Part shown: positions 18,270-27,885 of the stretch, in pieces | How the letters are laid out: each line of letters starts with the position of its first letter | Numbering within the stretch: the first letter of the stretch is position 1 | Source: an uncultured Alphaproteobacteria bacterium | GTDB lineage: Bacteria > Pseudomonadota > Alphaproteobacteria > Rhodobacterales > Rhodobacteraceae | Direction: 5' to 3' | Length of the DNA: 60,144 bases | Assembly (NCBI GenBank): GCA_902530595.1 | Contig: CACAAX010000009.1 | Span: 1 to 60,144 of the forward strand | The notes under the pieces: model-generated | The model's input: only the letters and a program-made list of their open reading frames with translations | Databases searched by the model: none | Told to the model about the DNA's origin: nothing | Program-made: the position numbers and the translations under genes

Positions 18270-19233
18270 TCATGAACCAAAAATTGAGAGCAAAGAGTAT
18301 TACGTATATTTGAATAATAAGATAAATATAATATTTAAGAGCTGTTGAGAGGTTTTCTTTGTTAGGTAAAGGGTGCCCAACGTTGATAGTAGGCTGTTCG
18401 ATAAGTATGCCTTTTGATCGTTTTGGCCCAAGAAGAGATATCCCAAGAATGTATGCGAATGTTGCTTGTGGCCATCCAGCATTTGGAGAAGTGCTTGCTT
18501 TTGCATTCTTTAAAGAAAATAGAAATGTTTTAATTGGTTTAAGAGTAAGGGCACAAAAAAGAATAGAAGACAATCTCGCTGGCACCCAATTTACAAAGTC
18601 ATCAACGTTAGCGCTAAACCAGCCAAAGTCTAAGAACTTATTGTTCTTATACCCTACCATACTGTCCAACGTATTTATCGCTTTATAAAAAACTATTCCA
18701 GGAAGTCCAAAAAGAAATGCCCAAAATAAAGGAGCGATTATTCCATCAGACGTGTTCTCAGATAAGCTTTCGATGGCGCCACCACATATAGTATTTTCAT
18801 TGGAATTTGTTAAGTCCCTACCGACTATTTTTGAGAGCGCTGCCCGAGAAGCAATTAAGTCTTTTTTGTCAAGCGAATCCGCGACATCTTTTACATGTGT
18901 GTAGAGAGATTTAGTTGCTAAAAATGGCCAAATTAATAATGCTTGGATAACAAAACCATAATAAAAATTTAAAAGCATTTGCTCTATCAAAAAAGCTATC
19001 GCTGTTATTGGGAACACGGTTAGAAAAAAAGTTAAAGTCCCAAGGAGTTTAAGTGATTTTTTCGAGTATTCTTTCTTATTTAGTAAGTGTTCAAAATACG
19101 ATATTACTTTGCCAATCCAAGTAACTGGGTGCCCAATATTCTCGTAAACTTTTTCTGGCCACCCTATTACAATATCAAGGGTTAGGGCTATTAAGAGTAT
19201 TAAGGGGACCATAAAATAAATTTCAGAGTACAT
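18262..19233 (-). CDS. cbiB: Adenosylcobinamide-phosphate synthase CbiB
   Basis: An integral membrane protein that joins adenosylcobyric acid to aminopropanol phosphate. Visible are several hydrophobic segments, the DIVIGWPE and HPVTWIGK motifs near the N terminus, GGAIESLSENTSDGIIAPLFW in the middle and LDSMVGYKN. I favour the ATG at 19233 (323 residues); the open frame extends to a TTG at 19275 with a non-family N terminus, and an ATG at 19212 is also possible. In alphaproteobacterial nomenclature it is cobD. It pairs with cobC. Confidence 0.92.
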   Translation of the reverse strand: MYSEIYFMVPLILLIALTLDIVIGWPEKVYENIGHPVTWIGKVISYFEHLLNKKEYSKKSLKLLGTLTFFLTVFPITAIAFLIEQMLLNFYYGFVIQALLIWPFLATKSLYTHVKDVADSLDKKDLIASRAALSKIVGRDLTNSNENTICGGAIESLSENTSDGIIAPLFWAFLFGLPGIVFYKAINTLDSMVGYKNNKFLDFGWFSANVDDFVNWVPARLSSILFCALTLKPIKTFLFSLKNAKASTSPNAGWPQATFAYILGISLLGPKRSKGILIEQPTINVGHPLPNKENLSTALKYYIYLIIQIYVILFALNFWFMNG

Positions 19234-19311
19234 GGTAATAATCAGTTGTCTTTGCCTTAAAATTTTTATATCCAAACTATAATCGTTTTAACATATCCAT
19301 ATTGAGTTTTT

Positions 19312-20337
19312 ATGAAAAAATTAGAATTAGTCCACACTATAGATGATATTTTTAATTTAGTGGATAGCGCACCAACATGGTCCAAAGAATTAAAAGAAAA
19401 AGCTGTTGAAAGGCAAAAGAATTTGTTGAAACCAGCCAATTCCTTAGGTCAGCTTGAAGACATAGCAGTTTTTTTGTCATCGTGGGGCAAAAAGACTATG
19501 AAAGACATGGAAAAAATATCCACTATTGTATTTGCTGGTAATCATGGTGTGTGTAGACAATCAATAAACCCATTTCCCCAAGAAGTTACTTTTCAGATGG
19601 TAGAAACGTTTAAATTGGGAAAAGCAGCAATAAATAAGATATGTGAGTCAAACGAAATCAATCTAGAGGTTATCCCGATCGATCTAGAAAAACCAACGGC
19701 TGATATATCCATTGGACGTGCCATGGATGAAACGGAGTTTATTAAGTCCTTTAACATAGGGTTGCGTGCAGTTTCAGAGAATATGGATTTAATTACCTTG
19801 GGAGAAATGGGAATTGGTAATACAACAATTGCATCAGCATTATGTTATTATTTTTTTAATAACGATGTAAGTTCATGGGTAGGACCAGGAACTGGCTCTA
19901 ACCAAGATCAGGTGATACATAAGGGCAAAATAATTGAAAGAGCAGTAAAGACAAATCGGCCTGATATTGTGAGACCTCTCGATGCAGGAGTATCCCTAGG
20001 CGGTAGAGAACAAGCAGCGATTTGTGGAGCTGTAGTAGCTGCGAAGCATTATTCGGTGCCAGTAATTTTAGATGGTTTTATTTGTACTGCAGCAGTATTA
20101 CCGATTTTCTTCGAAAGGAAGGATATCCTTGATCATTGTTTATTTGGGCACTGCTCTAAGGAACCAGGGCATCTGTTGCTACTAAAGATGTTAAACAAAA
20201 AGCCTATTTTGCGTCTAGATATGGCCTTAGGGGAAGGGTCCGGTGCTGCCTTAGCTACTTCCATAGTCAAAGCGGCTTTCAAGTGTCATGTAGAAATGGC
20301 CACGTTTGAAGATACAGGAGTTTCTGGAAAACAATAA
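19312..20337 (+). CDS. cobT: Nicotinate-nucleotide--dimethylbenzimidazole phosphoribosyltransferase (CobT/CobU)
   Basis: A 341-residue enzyme that activates 5,6-dimethylbenzimidazole to alpha-ribazole phosphate for the lower ligand. Motifs are FAGNHGV, EMGIGNTTIASAL, the glycine-rich GPGTGSNQDQV and the catalytic glutamate in LGEGSGAA near the C terminus. It is called CobU in Pseudomonas denitrificans nomenclature. It is divergent from cbiB across a short gap with no riboswitch motifs. The product would feed cobalamin synthase, which is not encoded here. Confidence 0.95.
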   Translation: MKKLELVHTIDDIFNLVDSAPTWSKELKEKAVERQKNLLKPANSLGQLEDIAVFLSSWGKKTMKDMEKISTIVFAGNHGVCRQSINPFPQEVTFQMVETFKLGKAAINKICESNEINLEVIPIDLEKPTADISIGRAMDETEFIKSFNIGLRAVSENMDLITLGEMGIGNTTIASALCYYFFNNDVSSWVGPGTGSNQDQVIHKGKIIERAVKTNRPDIVRPLDAGVSLGGREQAAICGAVVAAKHYSVPVILDGFICTAAVLPIFFERKDILDHCLFGHCSKEPGHLLLLKMLNKKPILRLDMALGEGSGAALATSIVKAAFKCHVEMATFEDTGVSGKQ

Positions 20338-20338
20338 G

Positions 20339-20854
20339 CTATGATTTCCAGCTGGTTATCCTTTGCATAATATTATCCCCAAGAAAAATTTGATGATAAG
20401 CAACGCCAATGAGATGGGTTATTATAAAGAGGTATAATATATTAACTAAAATTTTGTGAGCTATACCCAGATCGATATTGACAGTTGAAAAGGCCAATAG
20501 ACCGGTAATAGGAATAGCAAAAAGAATAAAGTAAATCCCCAAATGCACAAAAGTTGATAAAAATTTCAATAAAGCATTTGTTTTCTTTGTGGGAGTAGGG
20601 ACACCAAATTTTATTCTTAGAAAAATTCTAACAGCCATAAGTAAAAATATAAATAGGCCTCCTAATATATGAAATTGACTATTGCTTGTATTTCCATTGT
20701 TGGTGATGGCCTCATTACGAAGTGCTAAAAATTCTAAGGCAATTTTATCGCCAGTGATCATTTGGAACAAGATGATGACAACTACTAGCCAGTGGATGAG
20801 GATGTGAAATTTATTATAATGAGTTGGAATATTTAAACTTTTATTTGCAGACAT
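20339..20854 (-). CDS. Cytochrome b561 family membrane protein
   Basis: A 171-residue four-helix membrane protein of the cytochrome b561 (CybB) family. Candidate heme-ligand histidines are in the IHWLVV segment of helix 1, FHILGG at the start of helix 2, TFVHLGIYF of helix 3 and THLIGVAYH of helix 4. It probably passes electrons between quinone and a redox partner in the inner membrane. Its ATG overlaps the last base of the selO stop codon, suggesting coupling. It ends two bases from the cobT stop. Confidence 0.85.
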   Translation of the reverse strand: MSANKSLNIPTHYNKFHILIHWLVVVIILFQMITGDKIALEFLALRNEAITNNGNTSNSQFHILGGLFIFLLMAVRIFLRIKFGVPTPTKKTNALLKFLSTFVHLGIYFILFAIPITGLLAFSTVNIDLGIAHKILVNILYLFIITHLIGVAYHQIFLGDNIMQRITSWKS

Positions 20855-22338
20855 TATGTCCCACAGAAAGTTTGATGCACGACTTCGCTATCTATTGGTG
20901 CATTATAAAACGTTTCATGATTTTCCTTTACTTCGAAAGGAGTAATTAAAAGATCACATAGAATCTCAAAATCAGAAAAATCACCCTTCGTTGCTTTCCC
21001 AATAGCCTGTTCTACAAGATGGTTTCTCATAATAAACTCAGGGTTACTTGAACTTAGCAATTCAATTGCCTCGGTTTTACTCTTGCTATTTTCCTGTAAT
21101 AATTTTCTCCAATTGCCTAACCATTGACTAACAGCGTGCTGGTTCTCCTCATCTGAGTTTCTAAAATTATTTAAGAAAATAGTGTCGTCTTCTTTAATTA
21201 GCGTTGCTTTGAGTGACTTGAAAGTCCCGGTAAAATCTGCTTTACCAGCCTCCATTAAATTCAGTAACTCGGAATAAAGCGAGCTTGTTTTCTTTATATT
21301 ATTTTTAAACCCTAATTTGTGTGATATTAAAATATCTAAAGAATTGTTGAAATTTTTATCAAAATCAAAAAGAATTTCTTCAACTACTTTTATTGCGTCT
21401 GATGTATTCTTTGAAATTAAAAATAAAATGGTTTCTGCCAACCTGCTTAGGTTCCATGGAGCTACGCGTGATTGGTTAGAGAAAGCGTATCTTCCATACT
21501 GGTCTATTGAGCTAAAAACTTTATTTGCTTCATAAGAGTCCATAAACGCACATGGCCCATAATCGATTGTCTCGCAAGATATGGAGGTATTATCTGTATT
21601 CATTACACCGTGAATAAAACCAACTGAGTTCCATTGAGCCACTAAGGTAGCTTGACCTTTAACTATTCTCTCAAAAAATAATTTATATTTTTCCTTGTTA
21701 TCAGAGAGGTCTGGATGGCTTCTTTCAATCATAAAATCAGCCAACTTTCTTATATGGTCCTTCTGATTTCTTATTGCAAAAAACTCAAATGTACCAACTC
21801 TAACATGGCTTTTTGCAACCCTTGCAAGCATCGCTCCAGGGGAAACTTCTGCTCTAACAACCTTTTCCCCGGTTAATAAAACAGCTAAAGACCTAGTGGT
21901 AGGAACTCCCAAATGGTGCATACTCTCCGAAATTAGGTACTCTCTAATAACAGGTCCTATTCCCGCTCTACCATCTCCTCCTCGAGAGAAGTATGTTTTT
22001 CCACTTCCTTTTAGTTGTATGTCTCGCCTCACACCATCTTGACAAATTTTGTCTCCCAGTAGAACTGCGCGGCCATCTCCTAATTGTGGTACCAAATGCC
22101 CGAATTGATGCCCTGCGTATGCTAGAGAAATAGAATTAGTAAGTGTTTTGGAATTTTTCCCACTGAGAAATCTAAGGCCAGATTGACTTTTTAAAAAACC
22201 AATATCGATGTTTAGCAAGTCCGCTAATTGTTCGTTTATCGTAACCACACTGACATCGGGCATAGCCTCTGCCTCTGTATACCTGAAAAACTCTTGAGGC
22301 AGAGATGTGTATGTATTCTCCAAATTAATGGAATTCAT
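20854..22338 (-). CDS. selO: Protein adenylyltransferase SelO (YdiU/UPF0061)
   Basis: A 494-residue pseudokinase-fold enzyme that transfers AMP to protein hydroxyls. Conserved segments include YAGHQFGHLVPQLGDGRA, LKGSGKTYFSRGGDGRAG, a VIREYLISESMHHLGVPTTR helix, HGVMNTDN and IDYGPCAFMD (the metal-binding DYGP motif). The length matches the family. The C-terminal selenocysteine or cysteine of some homologs may correspond to the CGT end seen here. A role in redox stress is inferred from the family. Confidence 0.93.
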   Translation of the reverse strand: MNSINLENTYTSLPQEFFRYTEAEAMPDVSVVTINEQLADLLNIDIGFLKSQSGLRFLSGKNSKTLTNSISLAYAGHQFGHLVPQLGDGRAVLLGDKICQDGVRRDIQLKGSGKTYFSRGGDGRAGIGPVIREYLISESMHHLGVPTTRSLAVLLTGEKVVRAEVSPGAMLARVAKSHVRVGTFEFFAIRNQKDHIRKLADFMIERSHPDLSDNKEKYKLFFERIVKGQATLVAQWNSVGFIHGVMNTDNTSISCETIDYGPCAFMDSYEANKVFSSIDQYGRYAFSNQSRVAPWNLSRLAETILFLISKNTSDAIKVVEEILFDFDKNFNNSLDILISHKLGFKNNIKKTSSLYSELLNLMEAGKADFTGTFKSLKATLIKEDDTIFLNNFRNSDEENQHAVSQWLGNWRKLLQENSKSKTEAIELLSSSNPEFIMRNHLVEQAIGKATKGDFSDFEILCDLLITPFEVKENHETFYNAPIDSEVVHQTFCGT

Positions 22339-22356
22339 TATTAAATCTTCGTTCGA

Positions 22357-23676
22357 TTAATTCCCATGTTTGTTTAGGGTACTCCTAAACTTTTCAATGA
22401 TCTCATCAATATGTTTATGTTCAGAAATGAACATTGGAGCTACAATTCCTGAGTCACCAGTAAATTTGACGTGTAGACCCTCCCAGAACAACTCTTTTTG
22501 GAATTTTGTTCCTCTTTTTCCTGGATGCCCGTCGGCATGAAGCTCTACTCCACCCATCATCCCAATTCCTCTCACATCTTTTACTAGTGGATGATCGCAG
22601 AGTGAAAAAAGAGCATCAAGAAAATAACCAGACATTTCATTAGCTCTGCTAAATAAATCTTCCTCCTCATATATTTCAAGTGATGCCAAACCTGCTGCAC
22701 ATGAACCGGGGTGACCAGAATAAGTATATCCGTGAAAAAACTCAATAGTATCTGGGTTAGAGTTATCTGTAACAGTTTCATAAATATGGTCTTTGACACA
22801 TACTGCCCCCATTGGCATTGAACCATTTGTAATTGCTTTTGCCATTGTCATAATGTCTGGCGTTACATCAAATTTTTGTGAAGCAAAAGGAGTTCCCATT
22901 CGACCAAAGCCAGTTATTACCTCGTCAAAAACAAGTAAAATCCCATGCTCATCACATATTTCTCTTAGTCTTTCAAGGTAACCCTCTGGGGGTACTAAGG
23001 TTCCTGTCGATCCTGCAACTGGCTCAACGAAACAAGCGGCGATAGTATTGCCACCATAAGCTTGTGCAAACCTTTCTAGGTCATTAGCTAGTTCAACTCC
23101 ATTTTTAGGTTGCCCTTTAACTTTAAGCTCTTCTCCGGTCCATGTATGTCGCATTAACACAACGTTCGGCATAACTACGGGAAAGGTTCTTCGATTATTA
23201 ACCATTCCGGATAAAGATACTCCGCCAATATTGACCCCATGATAAGCTCTTTCTCTACTTACAAAACGATGCCTATTTTGACCGGTAGCAGAATTATAGG
23301 ACATTATTATTTTTAATGCTGTATCTATAGCTTCAGAACCTGAATTTACAAAAAATACATGGTTCATTTCTTCTGGAGTAAGTTCCGAGACTTTATCTGC
23401 TAATTCGAAACTGGCTGGATGGCCCATACCAAAAGGAGATGTGTAGGTGTTCTTCTTCAGCTGATTGTGAACTGCTTCAATAATTTTTGGATGACAGTGT
23501 CCAGCAGGAGAACAAAATAAGCCAGAAGAACCATCAATGATTTTTGTATTCTTATGGCTAGTCATATATACACCTGAGGCTTCTGTAATAAGTCTTGGGT
23601 CTATCTTAAAGCCTCTGTTATCGGTAAACGGCATCCAATGATTTTCTAATGAATTCTTAATAATGTTATTGGCCAT
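22357..23676 (-). CDS. Class III aminotransferase (omega-amino acid--pyruvate type)
   Basis: A 439-residue PLP aminotransferase of the omega-amino acid:pyruvate or beta-alanine:pyruvate subgroup. HWMPFTDNRGFK near the N terminus, the FVNSGSEAIDTALK phosphate-binding region, the VFDEVITGFGRMG motif and the PLP lysine in MAKAITNGSMPMGAV are visible. It would transfer the amino group of beta-alanine, a polyamine product or taurine-like compound to pyruvate; the substrate cannot be told from sequence. It is followed by selO after 18 bases. Confidence 0.88.
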   Translation of the reverse strand: MANNIIKNSLENHWMPFTDNRGFKIDPRLITEASGVYMTSHKNTKIIDGSSGLFCSPAGHCHPKIIEAVHNQLKKNTYTSPFGMGHPASFELADKVSELTPEEMNHVFFVNSGSEAIDTALKIIMSYNSATGQNRHRFVSRERAYHGVNIGGVSLSGMVNNRRTFPVVMPNVVLMRHTWTGEELKVKGQPKNGVELANDLERFAQAYGGNTIAACFVEPVAGSTGTLVPPEGYLERLREICDEHGILLVFDEVITGFGRMGTPFASQKFDVTPDIMTMAKAITNGSMPMGAVCVKDHIYETVTDNSNPDTIEFFHGYTYSGHPGSCAAGLASLEIYEEEDLFSRANEMSGYFLDALFSLCDHPLVKDVRGIGMMGGVELHADGHPGKRGTKFQKELFWEGLHVKFTGDSGIVAPMFISEHKHIDEIIEKFRSTLNKHGN

Positions 23677-23806
23677 TTGTCTAAATCCTATTATTTGACG
23701 TTAAAAAATGGTGGCGATGAAAAACTTCCCCCAAAACACTGTATTTTTTCAAACACAATACTATAATTAAAGTATCAAAATCGTAAAAAGTCAAAAGGGA
23801 ATCTCT

Positions 23807-25024
23807 ATGAAAGACACTATCGAAGTAAAAGAAAAAAAAGACAGGGACGCTTTTTTTCATTGGGCCGACCCATTTCTGATATCCGATCAACTTTCAGAAG
23901 AGGAAAGGATGATTAGCGAAACAGCTGCCTCCTTTGCTAATAAGGAGCTTAGCGTGCGAATCGAAAAAGCTTATAACGAAGAAATTATAGACGAGGGCAT
24001 TTTCAAACTCATGGGCGACACCGGATTGCTAGGGTGTACAATACCGGAGGAATTTGGGGGGCTAGGAGCTAATTACGTTTCGTATGGATTAATAACAAGA
24101 GAGATAGAAAAAGTGGATTCAGGCTACAGGTCCATGATGTCAGTTCAATCATCTCTTGTAATGTATCCTATATCCAAATTTGGATCCCAATCACAAAAAG
24201 AAAAATACCTTCCAAAATTGGCATCTGGTGAAAGTGTTGGTTGCTTTGGGCTCACAGAAGCAAACTCTGGTTCTGATCCAGCTTCTATGACAACAAAAGC
24301 AAAAAAAGTAGCCGGTGGATTTGAGTTGAATGGTTCAAAAATGTGGATTTCAAATGCTCCTATAGCAGATGTTTTCGTTATTTGGGCAAAGTCGGAATTT
24401 CATGAAAATAAAATTAAAGGCTTTATATTAGAAAAGAATTTCGTTGGACTGGAAACGAAAAAAATTCCCGGGAAATTGAGCTTGCGTGCTTCTGTTACTG
24501 GTGAAATAAGTTTTAATAATGTCTTTGTTCCTGACGAAAATATTTTAGAGGATGTCGAAGGTTTGAAAGGACCCTTCAGCTGTTTAAACATGGCGAGATA
24601 TGGCATAGCCTGGGGAGCAATGGGCGCTGCGGAATTTTGCTGGCATGCAGCAAGAGATTATGGTCTGTCAAGAAAGCAATTTAATAAGCCTTTAGCCGGG
24701 ACTCAATTATTTCAAAAAAAATTGGCTGATATGCAAACGGAGATTTCGTTAGGTGTACAAGGAGCGCTCAGGCTAGGCAGATTGATAGATGATGGCCGCG
24801 GGGCACCAGAGGCAATAAGCCTGATGAAAAGAAACAATTGTGGTAAAGCACTGGACATCGCTCGTCAAGCAAGAGATATGCATGGAGGGAACGGCATATC
24901 CTCTGAGTACGGTGTAATGCGCCACGCGCAAAATTTAGAGACGGTTAACACTTACGAGGGTACACACGATGTACATGCACTCATTTTGGGTAGAGCTCAA
25001 ACAGGTATTCAAGCCTTTTTCTAA
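23807..25024 (+). CDS. gcdH: Glutaryl-CoA dehydrogenase
   Basis: A 405-residue FAD acyl-CoA dehydrogenase. Strong signs of the glutaryl-CoA class are [18 protein letters not shown], the FAD motif [16 protein letters not shown], the active-site region [19 protein letters not shown] (catalytic Glu in YEGT) and [13 protein letters not shown]. It oxidises and decarboxylates glutaryl-CoA to crotonyl-CoA in lysine or tryptophan breakdown. AAAGGG lies before the ATG and a TATAAT at 23762-23767 is a possible -10 box. Its stop abuts that of the next gene (TAATTA). Confidence 0.93.
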   Translation: MKDTIEVKEKKDRDAFFHWADPFLISDQLSEEERMISETAASFANKELSVRIEKAYNEEIIDEGIFKLMGDTGLLGCTIPEEFGGLGANYVSYGLITREIEKVDSGYRSMMSVQSSLVMYPISKFGSQSQKEKYLPKLASGESVGCFGLTEANSGSDPASMTTKAKKVAGGFELNGSKMWISNAPIADVFVIWAKSEFHENKIKGFILEKNFVGLETKKIPGKLSLRASVTGEISFNNVFVPDENILEDVEGLKGPFSCLNMARYGIAWGAMGAAEFCWHAARDYGLSRKQFNKPLAGTQLFQKKLADMQTEISLGVQGALRLGRLIDDGRGAPEAISLMKRNNCGKALDIARQARDMHGGNGISSEYGVMRHAQNLETVNTYEGTHDVHALILGRAQTGIQAFF

Positions 25025-25786
25025 TTATGTTCGTAGTCTGTAGCCCGTTTTGAAAATTATCGCAATAACTGCTAAACAGATCGCCATAAATGACAATATA
25101 GCTACTATAGATAGGGCTATAGGTATTTCAGATGTACCAAAAAAACTCCATCTAAAACCGCTTATAAGATAAAAAACAGGGTTAAGTAATGATACCTTTT
25201 GCCAAAACTCAGGCAACATATCAATGGAGTAAAAACTTCCTCCGAGAAATACTAATGGGGTTACAAGTAGAGTGGGTATTATACTCAATTTCTCCCAGTT
25301 TTGTGCCCAGATACCAATTATAAATCCGAAAAGAGAAAAGGTGATTGCTGTCAAAATTATAAAAATAGCCATTACTAAAGGATATTTTATATCATGGTTA
25401 ACAAATAGATTAGACGTAAGAAAGATCATCAAGCCAATTATCGTCGACTTTGAAGCTGCGGCACCAACATAACCAACAGTGGCTTCCAAAGAAGAGACAG
25501 GTGCTGATAGGACTTCGAAAATTGAGCCAACAAATTTGGGAAAATAAATTCCGAAGGCGGCGTTGTTGATACTTTCAGTCATCAGATAAAGCATTATTAA
25601 TCCGGGTACTATGAATGAGCCATATGAGACGCCATTAATAGTTTCAATTTTTGATCCAATCGCGGCGCCAAAGACCACAAAATAGAGGGAAGTAGTGATT
25701 ATCGGAGCTACCAAGCTCTGAAATATAGTCCGCCTAAAGCGAGCCATCTCAAATTTGTAAATTGTTATTGCGGCTTGAATGTTCAT
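25025..25786 (-). CDS. ABC-2 type transporter permease
   Basis: A 253-residue membrane protein with about six hydrophobic segments, matching ABC-2 type permeases (NodJ/YadH-like). The segments FVVFGAAIG, GLIMLYLM, TPLVFLGGSFYSIDMLP and LLNPVFYLISGFRW are typical. With the adjacent ATPase it would form an exporter for a lipid, polysaccharide or drug. The start overlaps the ATPase stop by 4 bases (ATGA), so the two are co-translated. The substrate is unknown. Confidence 0.9.
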   Translation of the reverse strand: MNIQAAITIYKFEMARFRRTIFQSLVAPIITTSLYFVVFGAAIGSKIETINGVSYGSFIVPGLIMLYLMTESINNAAFGIYFPKFVGSIFEVLSAPVSSLEATVGYVGAAASKSTIIGLMIFLTSNLFVNHDIKYPLVMAIFIILTAITFSLFGFIIGIWAQNWEKLSIIPTLLVTPLVFLGGSFYSIDMLPEFWQKVSLLNPVFYLISGFRWSFFGTSEIPIALSIVAILSFMAICLAVIAIIFKTGYRLRT

Positions 25787-26700
25787 TGCGTTTCAACCAA
25801 ATCTAAAAATATATCCTCTAACGAGTTGTCTACTGTATTAATTTCAGTAAAAGCGATACCATTCTGCGAAAGCAAATTCACGATGGATTGCAATTCATTA
25901 GACCTATTGTTGATGCCAACGAGCTTAAGCGTCATTCCATTCTCTGTAAGTGAAATCTTTTTATTTTTTTTCATAAAAGAAAGGTTCTTAAGCTTTTTAC
26001 TTAATCTTATAAAAGTAGTTTTTTTACTAAATTCACTCATAAGAGCAGTTTTTTCTTTAACGAGAATAATTTCGCCGGAATTAATAATGCCAACTCTGTC
26101 AGCCAACTGTTCTGCTTCCTCGATATAGTGTGTTGTAAGAATGATAGTAACGCCCATTTTTTTTTGATCTTCTATAAGCTTCCAGATATCTCTTCTTAAT
26201 GACACATCAACACCTGCAGTAGGCTCATCCAAAAAAAGGATTTTGGGTTCATGTGCCAAAGCTTTAGCTATAAGGAGACGTCTTTTCATTCCCCCCGACA
26301 GTCCAAAAATCTGTTCATCTCTTTTATCAAAGAGTGACAAGGTTTTTAAAATTTTTTCAATATGGTCCCGGCTGTCTTTTAATCCAAAGAGCCCTCTCGA
26401 AAATTGACATGAGTTATAAACACTCTCAAATCCATCTAAAGGTAACTCTTGAGGAACCAACCCAATTTGATTTCTCGTCTCTTTGTAGTGAGTTAAAGTA
26501 TCAAAATTATTAACTTTTATATTCCCACTTGATTGCCTACACAACCCACATATAGCTGATATTAATGTTGTCTTTCCAGCGCCATTTGGCCCCAATAAAG
26601 CGAAGATTTCACCTTCTTTGATTTCAAGGGAAACATTATTTAAAGCTTTATGCCTTCCAAATACTTTTGAGACATTCTCAATTGAAATTTGACTTTTCAT
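25783..26700 (-). CDS. ABC transporter ATP-binding protein
   Basis: A 305-residue ABC ATPase with Walker A LLGPNGAGKTTLI, signature LSGGMKRRLLIAKAL, Walker B ILFLDEPTAGVD and the H-loop in LTTHYIEEAEQLAD. A C-terminal domain of about 90 residues follows the ATPase core, as in DrrA/YadG-like exporters. It pairs with the downstream ABC-2 permease. Upstream, the aldo/keto reductase gene ends 3 bases before its ATG, so the three may share a transcript. Confidence 0.93.
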   Translation of the reverse strand: MKSQISIENVSKVFGRHKALNNVSLEIKEGEIFALLGPNGAGKTTLISAICGLCRQSSGNIKVNNFDTLTHYKETRNQIGLVPQELPLDGFESVYNSCQFSRGLFGLKDSRDHIEKILKTLSLFDKRDEQIFGLSGGMKRRLLIAKALAHEPKILFLDEPTAGVDVSLRRDIWKLIEDQKKMGVTIILTTHYIEEAEQLADRVGIINSGEIILVKEKTALMSEFSKKTTFIRLSKKLKNLSFMKKNKKISLTENGMTLKLVGINNRSNELQSIVNLLSQNGIAFTEINTVDNSLEDIFLDLVETQ

Positions 26701-26703
26701 AAC

Positions 26704-27750
26704 TTACATAGGCATTGGAATTTTTTTATAAAGCTTGTTTACTTCTGCTAACACATCGTCTTTGAGGTATATGTCTTTACCTTTTAAAATCAACTTTAGT
26801 TGATCTACGTTTGATGCACCAAATATCACGGATCCCATAAATGGTCTCGATCTACAAAAGCTTAGAGCTAAGTGAACGGGATCTAATTCAAAACTCTTAG
26901 ATAATTCGATATATTCTTCTATTGCTCTTGTGGAATTTGGCGTGACCCTTCCAAACATATCAGGAACCCTAGATAGCCTTGAGTTTTCGGGCACTTGACT
27001 ATTAAGATACTTTCCTGTGATCATTCCGCCAACCAACGGCGAATAGGCTAGCAACTTAACATTTTCGTGAAAACATGTTTCAGCCAAGTCCGTATCAAAT
27101 ATTCGACAAAGTAAGCTATATTCATTTTGTATTGATGCAATTGAGAAGTCCTTATATTTTTTCGCTTCGTTGGCAAACTGCACTGTTCCCCAGGCTGTTT
27201 CATTAGATAATCCGATATATCTAATTTTTCCCTCTTTTTTGAGATCATATAATTCCTTTACCACTAGCTCAATATTTTCTCGCTCTAAACTACTTTCCTG
27301 GCTGGTAGGGTCGTAGTTCCAATATTGTCTAAAATGATAACTGCCTCTGTTTGGCCAATGTAATTGATAAAGATCAATATAGTCTGTTTGTAAATTTTTT
27401 AGACTACCTTCTATCGCTAACCGGATTTCTTTTGGAAAAATTCCTTTACCATTTCTAACATTCTTATAGCCTTTGCCACTGATTTTTGTAGCAATTACTA
27501 ATTCTTTTCTTTTTTGCAAATTTTTACCAAGCCAGTTGCCCAGGATTCTTTCAGTATCACCCGTGGTTTCTGCTCTCAAAGGACATACAGGATACATTTC
27601 GGCAGTATCTATGAAGTTTATTCCCGCGTCTAAACTCATTTCTATTTGTTTATGGGCATCCACTTCATCAGTTTGCTCGCCCCAAGTCATCGTTCCTAAG
27701 CAAAAGTCTGTTACTTTTAGTTCTGTACTTCCTAAGTTTACAAATTTCAA
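26704..27750 (-). CDS. Aldo/keto reductase (Tas-like)
   Basis: A 348-residue NADP-dependent oxidoreductase with the TIM-barrel AKR signature. The N terminus LGSTELKVTDFCLGTMTWGEQ is close to the Tas subgroup. The catalytic tetrad appears as D and Y in FIDTAEMYPV, K in VIATKIS and H in LYQLHWPNR. Length is typical. The physiological substrate is unknown. It is the first gene of a probable three-gene minus-strand unit with the ABC exporter. Confidence 0.9.
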   Translation of the reverse strand: MKFVNLGSTELKVTDFCLGTMTWGEQTDEVDAHKQIEMSLDAGINFIDTAEMYPVCPLRAETTGDTERILGNWLGKNLQKRKELVIATKISGKGYKNVRNGKGIFPKEIRLAIEGSLKNLQTDYIDLYQLHWPNRGSYHFRQYWNYDPTSQESSLERENIELVVKELYDLKKEGKIRYIGLSNETAWGTVQFANEAKKYKDFSIASIQNEYSLLCRIFDTDLAETCFHENVKLLAYSPLVGGMITGKYLNSQVPENSRLSRVPDMFGRVTPNSTRAIEEYIELSKSFELDPVHLALSFCRSRPFMGSVIFGASNVDQLKLILKGKDIYLKDDVLAEVNKLYKKIPMPM

Positions 27751-27885
27751 TTTTAAGTTCCTTCACAAGATTATTTGCGTATTAGCATTTTTTTGGATTT
27801 AAGAGATGGCCTATAAGCTTTGACTATTAGTGCATAAACAATTATTTGTAAAATGTTAACAATTAATTTCTTGATGGGGTGAGCC

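Noticed and set aside
19234-19311. Second cobalamin riboswitch before cobT or cbiB
   Set aside because: The gap is too short and has no B12 box or CCCGCGAC-type core.
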